In this document: positions 13,278 through 20,622 of the stretch, one piece after another
How positions within the stretch are numbered: position 1 is the first letter of the stretch
Layout: the number at the start of each line of letters is the position of its first letter
Assembly: GCA_934661765.1 (NCBI GenBank)
Contig: CAKUJT010000031.1
Location: 1 to 24,573, forward strand
Length of the DNA stretch: 24,573 nucleotides
Direction of reading: 5' to 3'
Source: an uncultured Senegalimassilia sp.
GTDB taxonomy: Bacteria > Actinomycetota > Coriobacteriia > Coriobacteriales > Eggerthellaceae
Position numbers and translations under genes: made by a program
The notes under the pieces: model-generated
What the model was told of the DNA's origin: nothing
The model's input: only the letters and a program-made list of their open reading frames with translations
Database searches by the model: none

Positions 13278-15359
13278 CTATGCGTTGTAGCGCTTCCCGT
13301 TGCGCATGGACAGCGCGACGGTGGAGGCGTTGTGCAGAAGCGAGGACATCTGCGGGGATATGATACCGCCGATGCCGGCCGCCAGCAGCGTCGAGTTGAT
13401 GACCATGACCTCCTTGAAACTGCCGTTCAAGCGGCCCATGAGGCCCTCGCTCATGCGGCGCAGCGCCACGATGGAGCCGAGCTGGCCGCCCGTAAGCGTG
13501 ATGTCGGCCACCTCCTTGGCCACCGCGGTCCCCTGCCCCATGGCGATGCCCACGTCGGCGAGCGCCAGCGCCGGGGCGTCGTTGACGCCGTCGCCAACCA
13601 TGACCACGTGCGCGCCTTCCGCCTTGAGCTTCTCGACGAAGGCGTACTTGTCCTCGGGGAGCAGGTTCGCGTGGAACTCGGAGACGCCGGCGCGCGCGGC
13701 GATGCGCGCGGCGGTGCGCTCGTTGTCGCCCGTGAGCATGATGACGCGCGAAAGCCCCAGACGGCGAAGCTCGGCGATGGCCTCGGGAACGCCGGCCTTG
13801 AGCGGATCCTGCACCCCGATGACGCCCATGAGCTTGCCATCCACGGCAAGGTAAAGCGGCGAGAGGCCCTCGGTTTCCCGCGCGATAAGGTCCTTCTGCG
13901 CTTCGGAGATCTCGACCCGCTCGTCCTCCACGACGAAGTGCTCCGAGCCGATGACCACGCGCTTGCCGTCGAGCGAGCTGGCTATGCCGTGCGCCACGAT
14001 GTACTCCACCTCGGCGTGGCGCTCGCGGTGCTCGAGGCCCTTATCGGCGGCGGCGCGCACGACCGCGCGGGCCACCGGGTGCGGGAAGTGCTCCTCCAGG
14101 CATGCGGCGAAACGAAGCACCTCGTCATCGTCCCAACCGTCAAGGGAAAGCACGCGCGCCACCTGCGGGGCGGCCTCGGTGAGCGTGCCCGTCTTGTCGA
14201 ACACGATGACGCCGGCCTGCGCCATGGACTCGAAGTGCTGCGAACCCTTTACGGTGAAGCCCGCCTGGGCCGACTGGCTCATGGCCGACAGCACGGCGAT
14301 GGATCCGGTGAGCTTGAGCGCACAGGAGTAGTCGACCATAAGGGCAGCCGAGGTCTTCACCAGGCTGCGCGTGGTGAACGCCACGATGCCGGCGAGCAGG
14401 AAGTTCCACGGCACGATGCGATCGGCAAGGCGCTCCATGCGCGACTGCGTCTGCGACTTGTAGGACTCGGTCTGCTCGACCAGGTTCACGATGGTGCGCA
14501 GCTTCGTCTGGCCTTCGTTCGCCTTCACCTCGACGATGATCTCGCCGTCCTCCACCGCCGTGCCGGCGAACACGTCGTCGCCGACGGTGCGTTCCACGGC
14601 CAGCGGCTCGCCGGTGAGCGCCGCCTGGTTGACCATGGCGCACCCGCGCACCACCGTGCCGTCCACGCACACGGGCATGCCGGTGCGCACGGCGATGAGC
14701 TGGCCTTGCCGCAGGGAGCTGGAGGGAACCTGCACCTCGGTGTCGCCTTCCACCAGCTGAGCGGTCTCGGGCAGGTCGAGCAGCGCGTTGATGAGCGCGC
14801 CCTCCGAGCGGCTGCGCGTATATTCCTCAAGCGTCTCGCCCACGTTGAGCAGAAGCATGGTGAGACCCGCCGTGCGCGGGTCGCGCTTCGCGAACGAGAT
14901 GCCGATGGCCGCCGCGTCGAGCACGGGCACGTCCAGCCGGCCCGCCGCCAGCGACTTCAGGCCGGCGAACAGGAACTTGCGATAGCTGAACACGGTCCAT
15001 GCCGCAGCCAAAGGAGCGGGCAGGAACCAGCGCCGCATGAAATGGAAGCCCACCAGCGACGCCAGGTCCATGAGCAGGGAATGCGAGCGCGGGGCAAGCT
15101 CGAGGCCGCAGCCCTGCTTCGCCTTGGCAATAGCCGTCGCGTCGATGCCGGCCAGATGGTCGAGCACGCGCGCACGGGCGCCAGGGGCGGCGTTGTAGAC
15201 CAGGGCCACGCTGCCGATGCGCGGATAGACGGTTGATTTCGCGATGTCGGGGCATGCGCCCAGCACACGATACAGCGCATCTAAGTCCGCTGGCGGGACA
15301 GGGCCCGCCAGCTTCACGCGCAAACGGCCCGGAAGCTCATTTGCGATCTGATATTTCAT
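13278..15359 (-). CDS. P1B-type metal ATPase with SCA in place of CPC (FezB/P1B-6-like)
   Basis: Membrane pump that couples ATP hydrolysis to transition-metal transport; I propose iron. 693 aa. An N-terminal HMA-like domain has NELPGRLRVKL (7-17) but no CxxC, so it lacks the usual metal-binding site. The actuator loop is ALTGEP (247-252), the phosphorylation site FDKTGT (387-392), HP at 427-428, TGDNERT near 543-549 and the hinge GDGVNDAP (589-596). The membrane metal motif, normally CPC, reads DYSCALKL (343-350). Copper, zinc and cadmium pumps keep CPC; loss of it marks P1B subgroups of other specificity, and from memory P1B-6 is the subgroup of ferrosome FezB. The start ATG is 15 nt after the DUF6110-like gene; its ribosome site (CGAAG) is weak, so translation may be coupled. 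Substrate is not provable from sequence. Confidence 0.9.
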   Translation of the reverse strand: MKYQIANELPGRLRVKLAGPVPPADLDALYRVLGACPDIAKSTVYPRIGSVALVYNAAPGARARVLDHLAGIDATAIAKAKQGCGLELAPRSHSLLMDLASLVGFHFMRRWFLPAPLAAAWTVFSYRKFLFAGLKSLAAGRLDVPVLDAAAIGISFAKRDPRTAGLTMLLLNVGETLEEYTRSRSEGALINALLDLPETAQLVEGDTEVQVPSSSLRQGQLIAVRTGMPVCVDGTVVRGCAMVNQAALTGEPLAVERTVGDDVFAGTAVEDGEIIVEVKANEGQTKLRTIVNLVEQTESYKSQTQSRMERLADRIVPWNFLLAGIVAFTTRSLVKTSAALMVDYSCALKLTGSIAVLSAMSQSAQAGFTVKGSQHFESMAQAGVIVFDKTGTLTEAAPQVARVLSLDGWDDDEVLRFAACLEEHFPHPVARAVVRAAADKGLEHRERHAEVEYIVAHGIASSLDGKRVVIGSEHFVVEDERVEISEAQKDLIARETEGLSPLYLAVDGKLMGVIGVQDPLKAGVPEAIAELRRLGLSRVIMLTGDNERTAARIAARAGVSEFHANLLPEDKYAFVEKLKAEGAHVVMVGDGVNDAPALALADVGIAMGQGTAVAKEVADITLTGGQLGSIVALRRMSEGLMGRLNGSFKEVMVINSTLLAAGIGGIISPQMSSLLHNASTVALSMRNGKRYNA

Positions 15360-15374
15360 AGCGACATCTTCGCG

Positions 15375-15626
15375 TTATTCGCCATCGGCCGCAGGCTGCT
15401 CGGTCTTGGCGGACTCGTTGATGTAGCTGGCCTCGGCAACGATGTCGTCGACCTGGGCCTTCGCCTGCTCGACCACGTCCTGATAGGCGGCCTTGGCCTG
15501 CAGGCCCTTGGCAACGCCCTGCACATAGCACTTCTTCGCCGTGGAGCTGCTCAGCGCCTTCAAGCCCAGCGTGCCCAGGGCGAAACCGCCGGCGATCATC
15601 CAACCATCGCGCTTTTTGAGTTTCAT
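15375..15626 (-). CDS. DUF6110-like small membrane protein (FezA-like candidate)
   Basis: 83 aa. The basic start MKLKKRDG is followed by one hydrophobic helix (about 9-27) with a glycine zipper-like pattern, AGGFALGTLGLKAL, then SSSTAKKCYVQGVAKGLQAK and an acidic, helical C-terminal half. I recognise it as resembling the DUF6110 family, small proteins found next to P1B ATPases in anaerobes. FezA of Clostridioides difficile is likewise a small membrane protein encoded directly before the P1B-6 ATPase FezB. The ATG at 15626 has AAAGGACG seven bases upstream. The ATPase starts 15 nt after the stop codon, so the two form one operon behind the operator at 15719-15733. The family assignment is from memory and moderate; the existence of the gene is well supported by its ribosome site, promoter and coupling. 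Confidence 0.8.
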   Translation of the reverse strand: MKLKKRDGWMIAGGFALGTLGLKALSSSTAKKCYVQGVAKGLQAKAAYQDVVEQAKAQVDDIVAEASYINESAKTEQPAADGE

Positions 15627-15651
15627 CTTCTGCGTCCTTTCTTGTGCTGAC

Positions 15652-15673
15652 CATCGCTATGCATTCAGCGATG
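15652..15673 (-). promoter_or_regulatory. Leader hairpin before the DUF6110-like gene
   Basis: CATCGCT and AGCGATG form a 7-bp stem with an 8-nt loop, inside the predicted leader and 26 bases before the start codon. Confidence 0.4.
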
Positions 15674-15704
15674 TTCGACCCCAATAACTTTTACTCCGCT
15701 CGAA

Positions 15705-15733
15705 AGAGTATGACGCAGTTGACATATTGTCAA
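15705..15733 (-). promoter_or_regulatory. Promoter and palindromic operator of the DUF6110-ATPase operon
   Basis: On the minus strand a perfect -35 TTGACA (15728-15733) is followed after 17 bases by TACTCT (15705-15710; CATACT two bases earlier is the alternative -10). The -35 is the left half of a perfect 6-3-6 dyad, TTGACA-N3-TGTCAA (15719-15733). A protein bound there would block RNA polymerase. The half-site resembles Fur hexamers loosely (ATTGACAAT versus ATTGATAAT) but other repressor families are possible. Confidence 0.7.
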
Positions 15734-15808
15734 TCTATGGCAACTTTTTTCTCGAAATCCCCGCTTGCCGTCATACGGGGTTATTGCGGATGGCGGATGA
15801 CGTGGGCG

Positions 15809-15835
15809 TTTCCGCAGGGCGAAGCACGCTATCAT
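15809..15835 (+). promoter_or_regulatory. Weak candidate promoter of engB
   Basis: TTTCCG (15809-15814) and TATCAT (15830-15835) with a 15-base spacer, 38 bases before the engB start codon. The spacing is short; listed only because engB needs its own plus-strand promoter. Confidence 0.3.
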
Positions 15836-15872
15836 GATGCAAGCACTGATTTCGAACCATTTGGAGCATCGT

Positions 15873-16457
15873 ATGAACTTCAACAACGTAACCTTCGAGC
15901 GCTCGTTCGGCATCTCGTCGCAGCTGCCTCCCTCGACGCTTCCGGAAGTGGCGTTCGCCGGCCGTTCGAACGTGGGCAAGTCGTCCATGCTCAACGCCCT
16001 GTTCGGCCGCAAAAGCCTGGCGAAGGTCTCGCAGAAGCCCGGCAAGACGTCTACCATCAACTTCTTCGCCACCGAAGGCGCCCGCTTCGTCGACCTGCCT
16101 GGCTACGGCTACGCGCGCGTGGCGAAATCCGAGAAGGGCCGCTGGGCGGAGCTGATCGAGGGCTATTTCAACCAGGATCGCAACTTCGCGCTGGTGGTCA
16201 GCCTGGTGGACATCCGCCACGAAGCGCAGCAGCTCGATCTGAACATGATCAACTTCCTCATGGAGGCGGGGCTTCCGTTCGCCGTAGTGCTCACGAAGGC
16301 CGATAAGCTCTCCCGCAACCAGCAGAACAAGCAGGTTGCCGTGCTGCGCCGCCAGCTGGCCCTGCCCGACGACGTGCCCATGCTGGTGACGTCCAGCGAG
16401 AAGCGCGAGGGTTTCGACGCCTTGCGCAAGCTCATCACGCAGGCCTGCGAAGGCTAA
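15873..16457 (+). CDS. engB: Ribosome biogenesis GTP-binding protein EngB (YsxC/YihA)
   Basis: Essential GTPase of late large-subunit assembly. 194 aa from the ATG at 15873, which has GGAGC five bases upstream; the earlier in-frame ATG at 15834 lacks a ribosome site. All G motifs are present: G1 GRSNVGKS (30-37), the switch-I KPGKTST (55-61), G3 DLPGYGYA (74-81), G4 TKADK (141-145) and G5 TSSEK (173-177). It is the only plus-strand gene in the window, standing alone between a divergent metal operon and a convergent hydrolase gene. Confidence 0.97.
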   Translation: MNFNNVTFERSFGISSQLPPSTLPEVAFAGRSNVGKSSMLNALFGRKSLAKVSQKPGKTSTINFFATEGARFVDLPGYGYARVAKSEKGRWAELIEGYFNQDRNFALVVSLVDIRHEAQQLDLNMINFLMEAGLPFAVVLTKADKLSRNQQNKQVAVLRRQLALPDDVPMLVTSSEKREGFDALRKLITQACEG

Positions 16458-16482
16458 GTTAGTCAACACCCCTGCAAACACG

Positions 16483-16520
16483 AACGAGCCCCAAGCTGGT
16501 GAAACAGCTTGGGGCTCGTT
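16483..16520. terminator. Bidirectional terminator between engB and the NlpC/P60 gene
   Basis: A perfect 16-bp stem (16483-16498 with 16505-16520), loop GTGAAA, followed on the plus strand by GTTTGC and lying between two convergent genes. Confidence 0.85.
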
Positions 16521-16587
16521 GTTTGCTGCAGGTATTTCGGCGCTGCCGGCTTGAATGCTTGCCGACGGACCGCCGAAGCGGGAAACG

Positions 16588-17808
16588 CTACCAGGGGCGA
16601 ACGATGATCATGTCGGACTGCACGGAGCTGACGCATACCGTCTGGCCGAAGGTTGGGGCATGGATCATCTGGCCGCCGCCGATATAGATGCCGCAGTGCG
16701 ACCAGCTGGTGCAGATGTCGCCGGGCTGGGGATCGGAGACCTGGGACATGCCCATGAACGTATACGTGGTGCCGTAGCGCGAATTGCTGCCGGTGAGCGC
16801 ATAGCTGACCAGACCGGAGCAGTCGAAGCCGTCAGGGCCTACGCCACCCCACACGTACGGTGCGCCGATGCAGCTGTACGCGCGGTCGACGATGGCGTTG
16901 CCCGTGGAGGCGTTGTAAGACGGCGTCCAGCTGCTGGAACCGCCGGAGTTGCCGTTATTGCCTGAACCGCCGTTGTCAGCCCCTCCGCCGTTGTCGGTAT
17001 TGCCGCTGTCGGTCCACGTGTCGCCACCGCCGTTATCGGCAGCGCCGCCGTTACCGCCATTGCCGCCGGCATTGGCGTTGTTGTTCGTGGCACCGGCGAT
17101 GCCCATACGCTGGGTAGCCTGGGCGGCGGACTGGTCGACGGTCTGCTGAGCGGTTGCGGCAGCAGCGGCCGCCTGTGCGGCACGCTCTTCCTCCACCAGC
17201 GTTGCCACCTCGGCCGAAAGGCCGTCATAGGTCTGCTGCATGGAGTTGACGGTGGCCTGCGCCTCGTCCTGGATCTGCTTGGCCTCGGATGCCTTGGCAG
17301 CGGCGGTGCGGCTCTGCTCTTCGAACGTGGCCTTCTGCTCCTGAGCCTCGGTGCGCAGATCCTTGTTGCGCTGCACGAGCTCGGCATCGTTATCGTTGAC
17401 CTTGTTCAGCAGGTCCCAGTTCGTGGCGAACTCGCTGAACGAGGTGGAGCCGAGCAGCAAGTCCAAAAACGAGCTGGCGCCCGTGCGGTACATGCTCTGC
17501 GCGCGATCGCCCAAACGGGATTGCACGTCGGCGATCTCGACGTTGATCTGGTCGATGCGCTCCTGCGCCTGATCGGCGGACTGCTGCGCCTGGGCCTGCT
17601 CCTCGAGCGCCTGGCCGTAGTCGGCCGACGCCTGATCGAGCTGGTACTGCATGGAGTTGAGCGAGGCCAGGACCGCCTGGGCCTCGGCCTGCTTGGAAGA
17701 TGAATCAGGGGTGGCGAATGCCAGCTGCGGAACCATAAGGCCGCAGGACAGGACGCAAGCCATCGCTCCACCGGCGATGCGGCGGCGCAGCTTCATTTCC
17801 TGTTGCAT
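16588..17808 (-). CDS. Secreted NlpC/P60 peptidoglycan hydrolase with coiled-coil domain
   Basis: Exported cell-wall endopeptidase of the PcsB/RipA type. 406 aa from the ATG at 17808, chosen because AAGGAGG stands eight bases upstream; the open frame continues further upstream but without a site. Layout: signal peptide (1-32, MKLRRR then a hydrophobic run, cut near AFA-TPD), a Gln/Ala-rich coiled coil (about 37-235) of the kind that inhibits or localises the enzyme through FtsEX-like partners, a Gly/Asn/Asp linker (about 240-292), and the NlpC/P60 domain (about 300-406). The catalytic residues are Cys330 in DGFDCSGLVSYAL, His371 in SHCGIYIG and the third polar residue His383 in MIHAP. Monocistronic between two terminators. 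Confidence 0.95.
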   Translation of the reverse strand: MQQEMKLRRRIAGGAMACVLSCGLMVPQLAFATPDSSSKQAEAQAVLASLNSMQYQLDQASADYGQALEEQAQAQQSADQAQERIDQINVEIADVQSRLGDRAQSMYRTGASSFLDLLLGSTSFSEFATNWDLLNKVNDNDAELVQRNKDLRTEAQEQKATFEEQSRTAAAKASEAKQIQDEAQATVNSMQQTYDGLSAEVATLVEEERAAQAAAAAATAQQTVDQSAAQATQRMGIAGATNNNANAGGNGGNGGAADNGGGDTWTDSGNTDNGGGADNGGSGNNGNSGGSSSWTPSYNASTGNAIVDRAYSCIGAPYVWGGVGPDGFDCSGLVSYALTGSNSRYGTTYTFMGMSQVSDPQPGDICTSWSHCGIYIGGGQMIHAPTFGQTVCVSSVQSDMIIVRPW

Positions 17809-17934
17809 GCACGAACCTCCTTCTCGGTTGCAAAATCGCTTACGCCACTGTATCACCCTGGCAACAAGCGCGGTACCTTTTGCACTGAACGGGCATACGC
17901 CCAGGTGAGGCAACCTGCATATATGGAGAACGGA

Positions 17935-17979
17935 CAGGTGGGGCGAAACCGGGGTTTCCGCCCCAGCCCGCTCCACCTG
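17935..17979 (-). terminator. Terminator after rnhA
   Basis: Outer stem CAGGTG/CACCTG and inner GGGGCG-AAACC with GGTTTC-CGCCCC (one bulge), 31 bases past the rnhA stop codon. A short pyrimidine run (TCCGTTCTCC) follows on the minus strand. Confidence 0.6.
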
Positions 17980-18009
17980 CCCGTCCTTGGCAGCGCCCTG
18001 CGCCGCTAT

Positions 18010-18489
18010 CTAGCCGCGGAACCCCGCGTCCTCCTTATGGCGCGACGGGTCGTCGGCCGCGGAGGTTGCCAGCGCGTCGCAGCGCTCGTTCTCGGCATGG
18101 CCGGCATGGCCCTTGACCCAGACGAACTCCACGTCGTGGGGCTCCTTCGCCTTGAGCATGCGCTTCCACAGATCGGAGTTCTTCACCGGCTGCTTCTGCG
18201 AGTTCTTCCACCCGCGCTTGAGCCAGCCGTCCACCCAGTGCTGGTTGAACGCGTTCACCAGATACTGGGAATCGGAGTACAGCGTCACGTGGCACGGGCG
18301 TTTGAGGGCCTCGAGGGCCACGATGGCGCCAAGCAGCTCCATGCGGTTGTTCGTAGTGCAGCGATACCCCTGAGAGAACTCTCGCTCGTGCACCCCGCCC
18401 TTGCTGTCGATGAAGCGCAGGATGCTGCCGTACCCGCCCGGCCCGGGGTTGCCCCGCGAGGCACCGTCGGAATACAAATCAACGTGCAT
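18010..18489 (-). CDS. rnhA: Ribonuclease HI
   Basis: Cuts the RNA strand of RNA-DNA hybrids. 159 aa from the ATG at 18489; a TTG two codons earlier is in frame but the ATG is the simpler choice, and neither has a strong ribosome site. The catalytic DEDD set is complete: Asp8 in LYSDGASRGNPG, Glu51 in NNRMELLGAI, Asp73 in YSDSQYL and Asp138 in ENERCD, with the flexible His128 in KGHAGHAENERCD. The basic substrate-handle region WVDGWLKRGWKNSQKQPVKN is also present, as in E. coli RNase HI. It lies 90 nt after metG, beyond a terminator-like hairpin. Confidence 0.97.
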   Translation of the reverse strand: MHVDLYSDGASRGNPGPGGYGSILRFIDSKGGVHEREFSQGYRCTTNNRMELLGAIVALEALKRPCHVTLYSDSQYLVNAFNQHWVDGWLKRGWKNSQKQPVKNSDLWKRMLKAKEPHDVEFVWVKGHAGHAENERCDALATSAADDPSRHKEDAGFRG

Positions 18490-18524
18490 ATGCAAACCAA
18501 TCTTTCCGCACCCATGAAAAGACC

Positions 18525-18550
18525 GGCCAGCCGCGTTGCCGCAGCTGGCC
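18525..18550 (-). terminator. Terminator after metG
   Basis: GGCCAGC/GCTGGCC stem with a 12-nt loop, 29 bases past the metG stop codon, followed on the minus strand by GGTCTTTTC. Confidence 0.65.
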
Positions 18551-18579
18551 AGCCTGATGGGATGCCGCGCTTTGAAACC

Positions 18580-20607
18580 CTACTTGAACTGCGAGGGATG
18601 CTTCGAGAAGAAGTCGAAGCGCGGGGGAAGCTCGCGGATGCGATGGCGCCCGTCCTCGAGCTCGGCGCCGTGGCACAGCTCGTCCATACCCTCGAAATCG
18701 AAGTTCCAGCTGAAGAAGTCGTCGAACTCGAAGCTGAGGTAATCGGCGATCTTCTCGCAGCCCTTCGGCACCACGGGATGCATGAGCAGCGTGGATACGC
18801 GAAGCAGGTAGAAGCAGTCCACAAGCACCTGACGGCGCAGCTGCTCGTCGCCTTCCTTCTCGGCGGTGCGGATGTTGTCCGTCCAGTACTTGTTCGCCCA
18901 GCGGATGAACGTGTCCATGATGGACATGACCGTGTGCAGCTCGGCCTTGTGCATGGTCTTGTCGTACTCGTTCATGCAGGCGTGCGCGCGCTCGCGCACC
19001 TCAGGCGACACCTCGCCGAGCGGCATCCAACCCTCGAAGTTCTTCTGGGCCTCGTAGAAGCAGCTGCGAGCAAGGCGGTTGAACACGTTGGTGAGCAGCG
19101 TGCCTTCCTTGAGAACCGGGTCGGCCACGCGCGGGTCGTTGCGCTTCGCCTCGTCGGGGTCGAAGGGCTTGGGCTTGAAGCCCACGGACTTCTGGTCCAG
19201 GCCAAGCGCCAGGAAGTGCGCGCGAAGCTGCTCGACAGTGTAATGCTCCAGCAGCTCGTCAGCCGTCGGCGGCTTGACCGAGCCCGACGACGAGGCCTTC
19301 TTGTTGCCGAGCAGGATGTGATGGTTGGCGATGAGGTTGGTCTGGCGCAGGGGCGTGTCCGTCTCGCCGGGCGTGAGGATATCGCCCGGGCGCAGCGCCT
19401 CGATGAGCGCCGGCTGGGCTACGCCGTAGAAGTACAGGTTGTCCTGGCCGATGAACTGGTAGACCTGCGCGTCCTCCGAGCACCAGAAGTCGCGCCAGCT
19501 GCCGCGCGGCAGGCCCATCTTGTCGTTGACGGCCATGGTGAAGCTCATGGGAGCCCACAGGCTTTCGGGCCAACACCACACCGTCAGGCCCTCGAGCCCG
19601 TCGATGACCGGCGCCTTCACGCCCCACTCGATGTTGCCGGTGATGCGGAAGGGAACGAGCGCCTTGCCCGTGCGGAAGCGGATGCCCGCCACAGCAAGCA
19701 CATCGCGCGCCGCATCGCGGTCGTCGATGGTGTCGAACTCGATCTCGAAGGATTGCTTGCCCTTCTCGGCCTCATGGTACTGGTGATGCGCGAGCTTGTC
19801 GGCGATTTCCAGGTATTGGTCGTACAGCTCGTTTTTGATGTAGACCACCGGCGGGGCCAAGAACTCCTTGATGGTCTGCGGCACGATGGGGCGCACCTCG
19901 GGGTCGGCCTCAAGGGCCTCCACGTGCTTTTTCAGGAAGCCGTTGAACGCCGGCAGGTCGAAGTACCAGTTCTCCACCGGGCGCATCTCGGGCGTGACGC
20001 CGGTGAGCGAGGACTTCGGCGCGATAAGGTCCTCAGGCGCGTAGCTGTGGCCCAGGTCGCACTCGTCGGCGTAGGCGTGCTCGGACTTGCAGCCCTGCAC
20101 GGGGCAGTGGCCCTGTACCTGGCGGCCGTTCAGGAACGTGCCGGCCTCAGGGTCGTAGAACTGCAGCGTCGCGCGCTTCTGCAGCCAGCCGTTCTCGTGC
20201 AGCTTCTTGATGAACGCCTCGCTGATGAGCTGGTGGACCTCGCCGGAATGCCCGATGTTGGAGCCTTCGTAGATATCAAGGCTGATGTCATAGGAATCCA
20301 GCGTGTCCTTCTGGCGGTTATGGTTGCGCAGCACGTAATCCTCGATGGTGCCGTCGAACTGCCCGGCCTCCACCAGCTTGCGGTAGCCCTCGTTGATGGG
20401 CGAGCCGAAGCAGTCCGTGCCGCTGATGAAGCGGACGTTCTCCGCGCCGATGCGGTCGCGCAGGAAGCGCGCGAAGCAGTCGGCGGGCACGAACACGCCG
20501 GCGATATGCCCGAAATGCAGCGGCTTGTTGCCGTAGGGCATGCCGGCCGTGACCACCGCGCGCTTGGGCCAGGCAACCGTTTCGTTATTGTCATGCATTG
20601 TCGCCAT
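18580..20607 (-). CDS. metG: Methionyl-tRNA synthetase with variant KMSKS loop
   Basis: Class I synthetase charging tRNA-Met. 675 aa. The HIGH motif is HFGH (31-34) after AGMPYGNKPL. A zinc knuckle CPVQGCKSEHAYADECDLGH (168-187) uses Cys168, Cys173, Cys183 and probably His187. GNIEWGVKAP and VWCWPESLWAPMSFT (343-357) correspond to the methionine pocket strand, and IGQDNLYFYGVAQPALI precedes the signature loop. That loop reads GNKKASSSG (434-442): the second lysine of KMSKS is replaced by serine. The helical anticodon domain follows and there is no C-terminal EMAP tRNA-binding domain. The ATG at 20607 follows rho by 15 nt, so the two are cotranscribed. Confidence 0.95.
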   Translation of the reverse strand: MATMHDNNETVAWPKRAVVTAGMPYGNKPLHFGHIAGVFVPADCFARFLRDRIGAENVRFISGTDCFGSPINEGYRKLVEAGQFDGTIEDYVLRNHNRQKDTLDSYDISLDIYEGSNIGHSGEVHQLISEAFIKKLHENGWLQKRATLQFYDPEAGTFLNGRQVQGHCPVQGCKSEHAYADECDLGHSYAPEDLIAPKSSLTGVTPEMRPVENWYFDLPAFNGFLKKHVEALEADPEVRPIVPQTIKEFLAPPVVYIKNELYDQYLEIADKLAHHQYHEAEKGKQSFEIEFDTIDDRDAARDVLAVAGIRFRTGKALVPFRITGNIEWGVKAPVIDGLEGLTVWCWPESLWAPMSFTMAVNDKMGLPRGSWRDFWCSEDAQVYQFIGQDNLYFYGVAQPALIEALRPGDILTPGETDTPLRQTNLIANHHILLGNKKASSSGSVKPPTADELLEHYTVEQLRAHFLALGLDQKSVGFKPKPFDPDEAKRNDPRVADPVLKEGTLLTNVFNRLARSCFYEAQKNFEGWMPLGEVSPEVRERAHACMNEYDKTMHKAELHTVMSIMDTFIRWANKYWTDNIRTAEKEGDEQLRRQVLVDCFYLLRVSTLLMHPVVPKGCEKIADYLSFEFDDFFSWNFDFEGMDELCHGAELEDGRHRIRELPPRFDFFSKHPSQFK

Positions 20608-20622
20608 CTATATATGTCTCCC

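Noticed and set aside
17809..17976. N-terminal extension of the NlpC/P60 protein
   Set aside because: The signal peptide starts at 17808 behind a textbook AAGGAGG; upstream residues would bury it.
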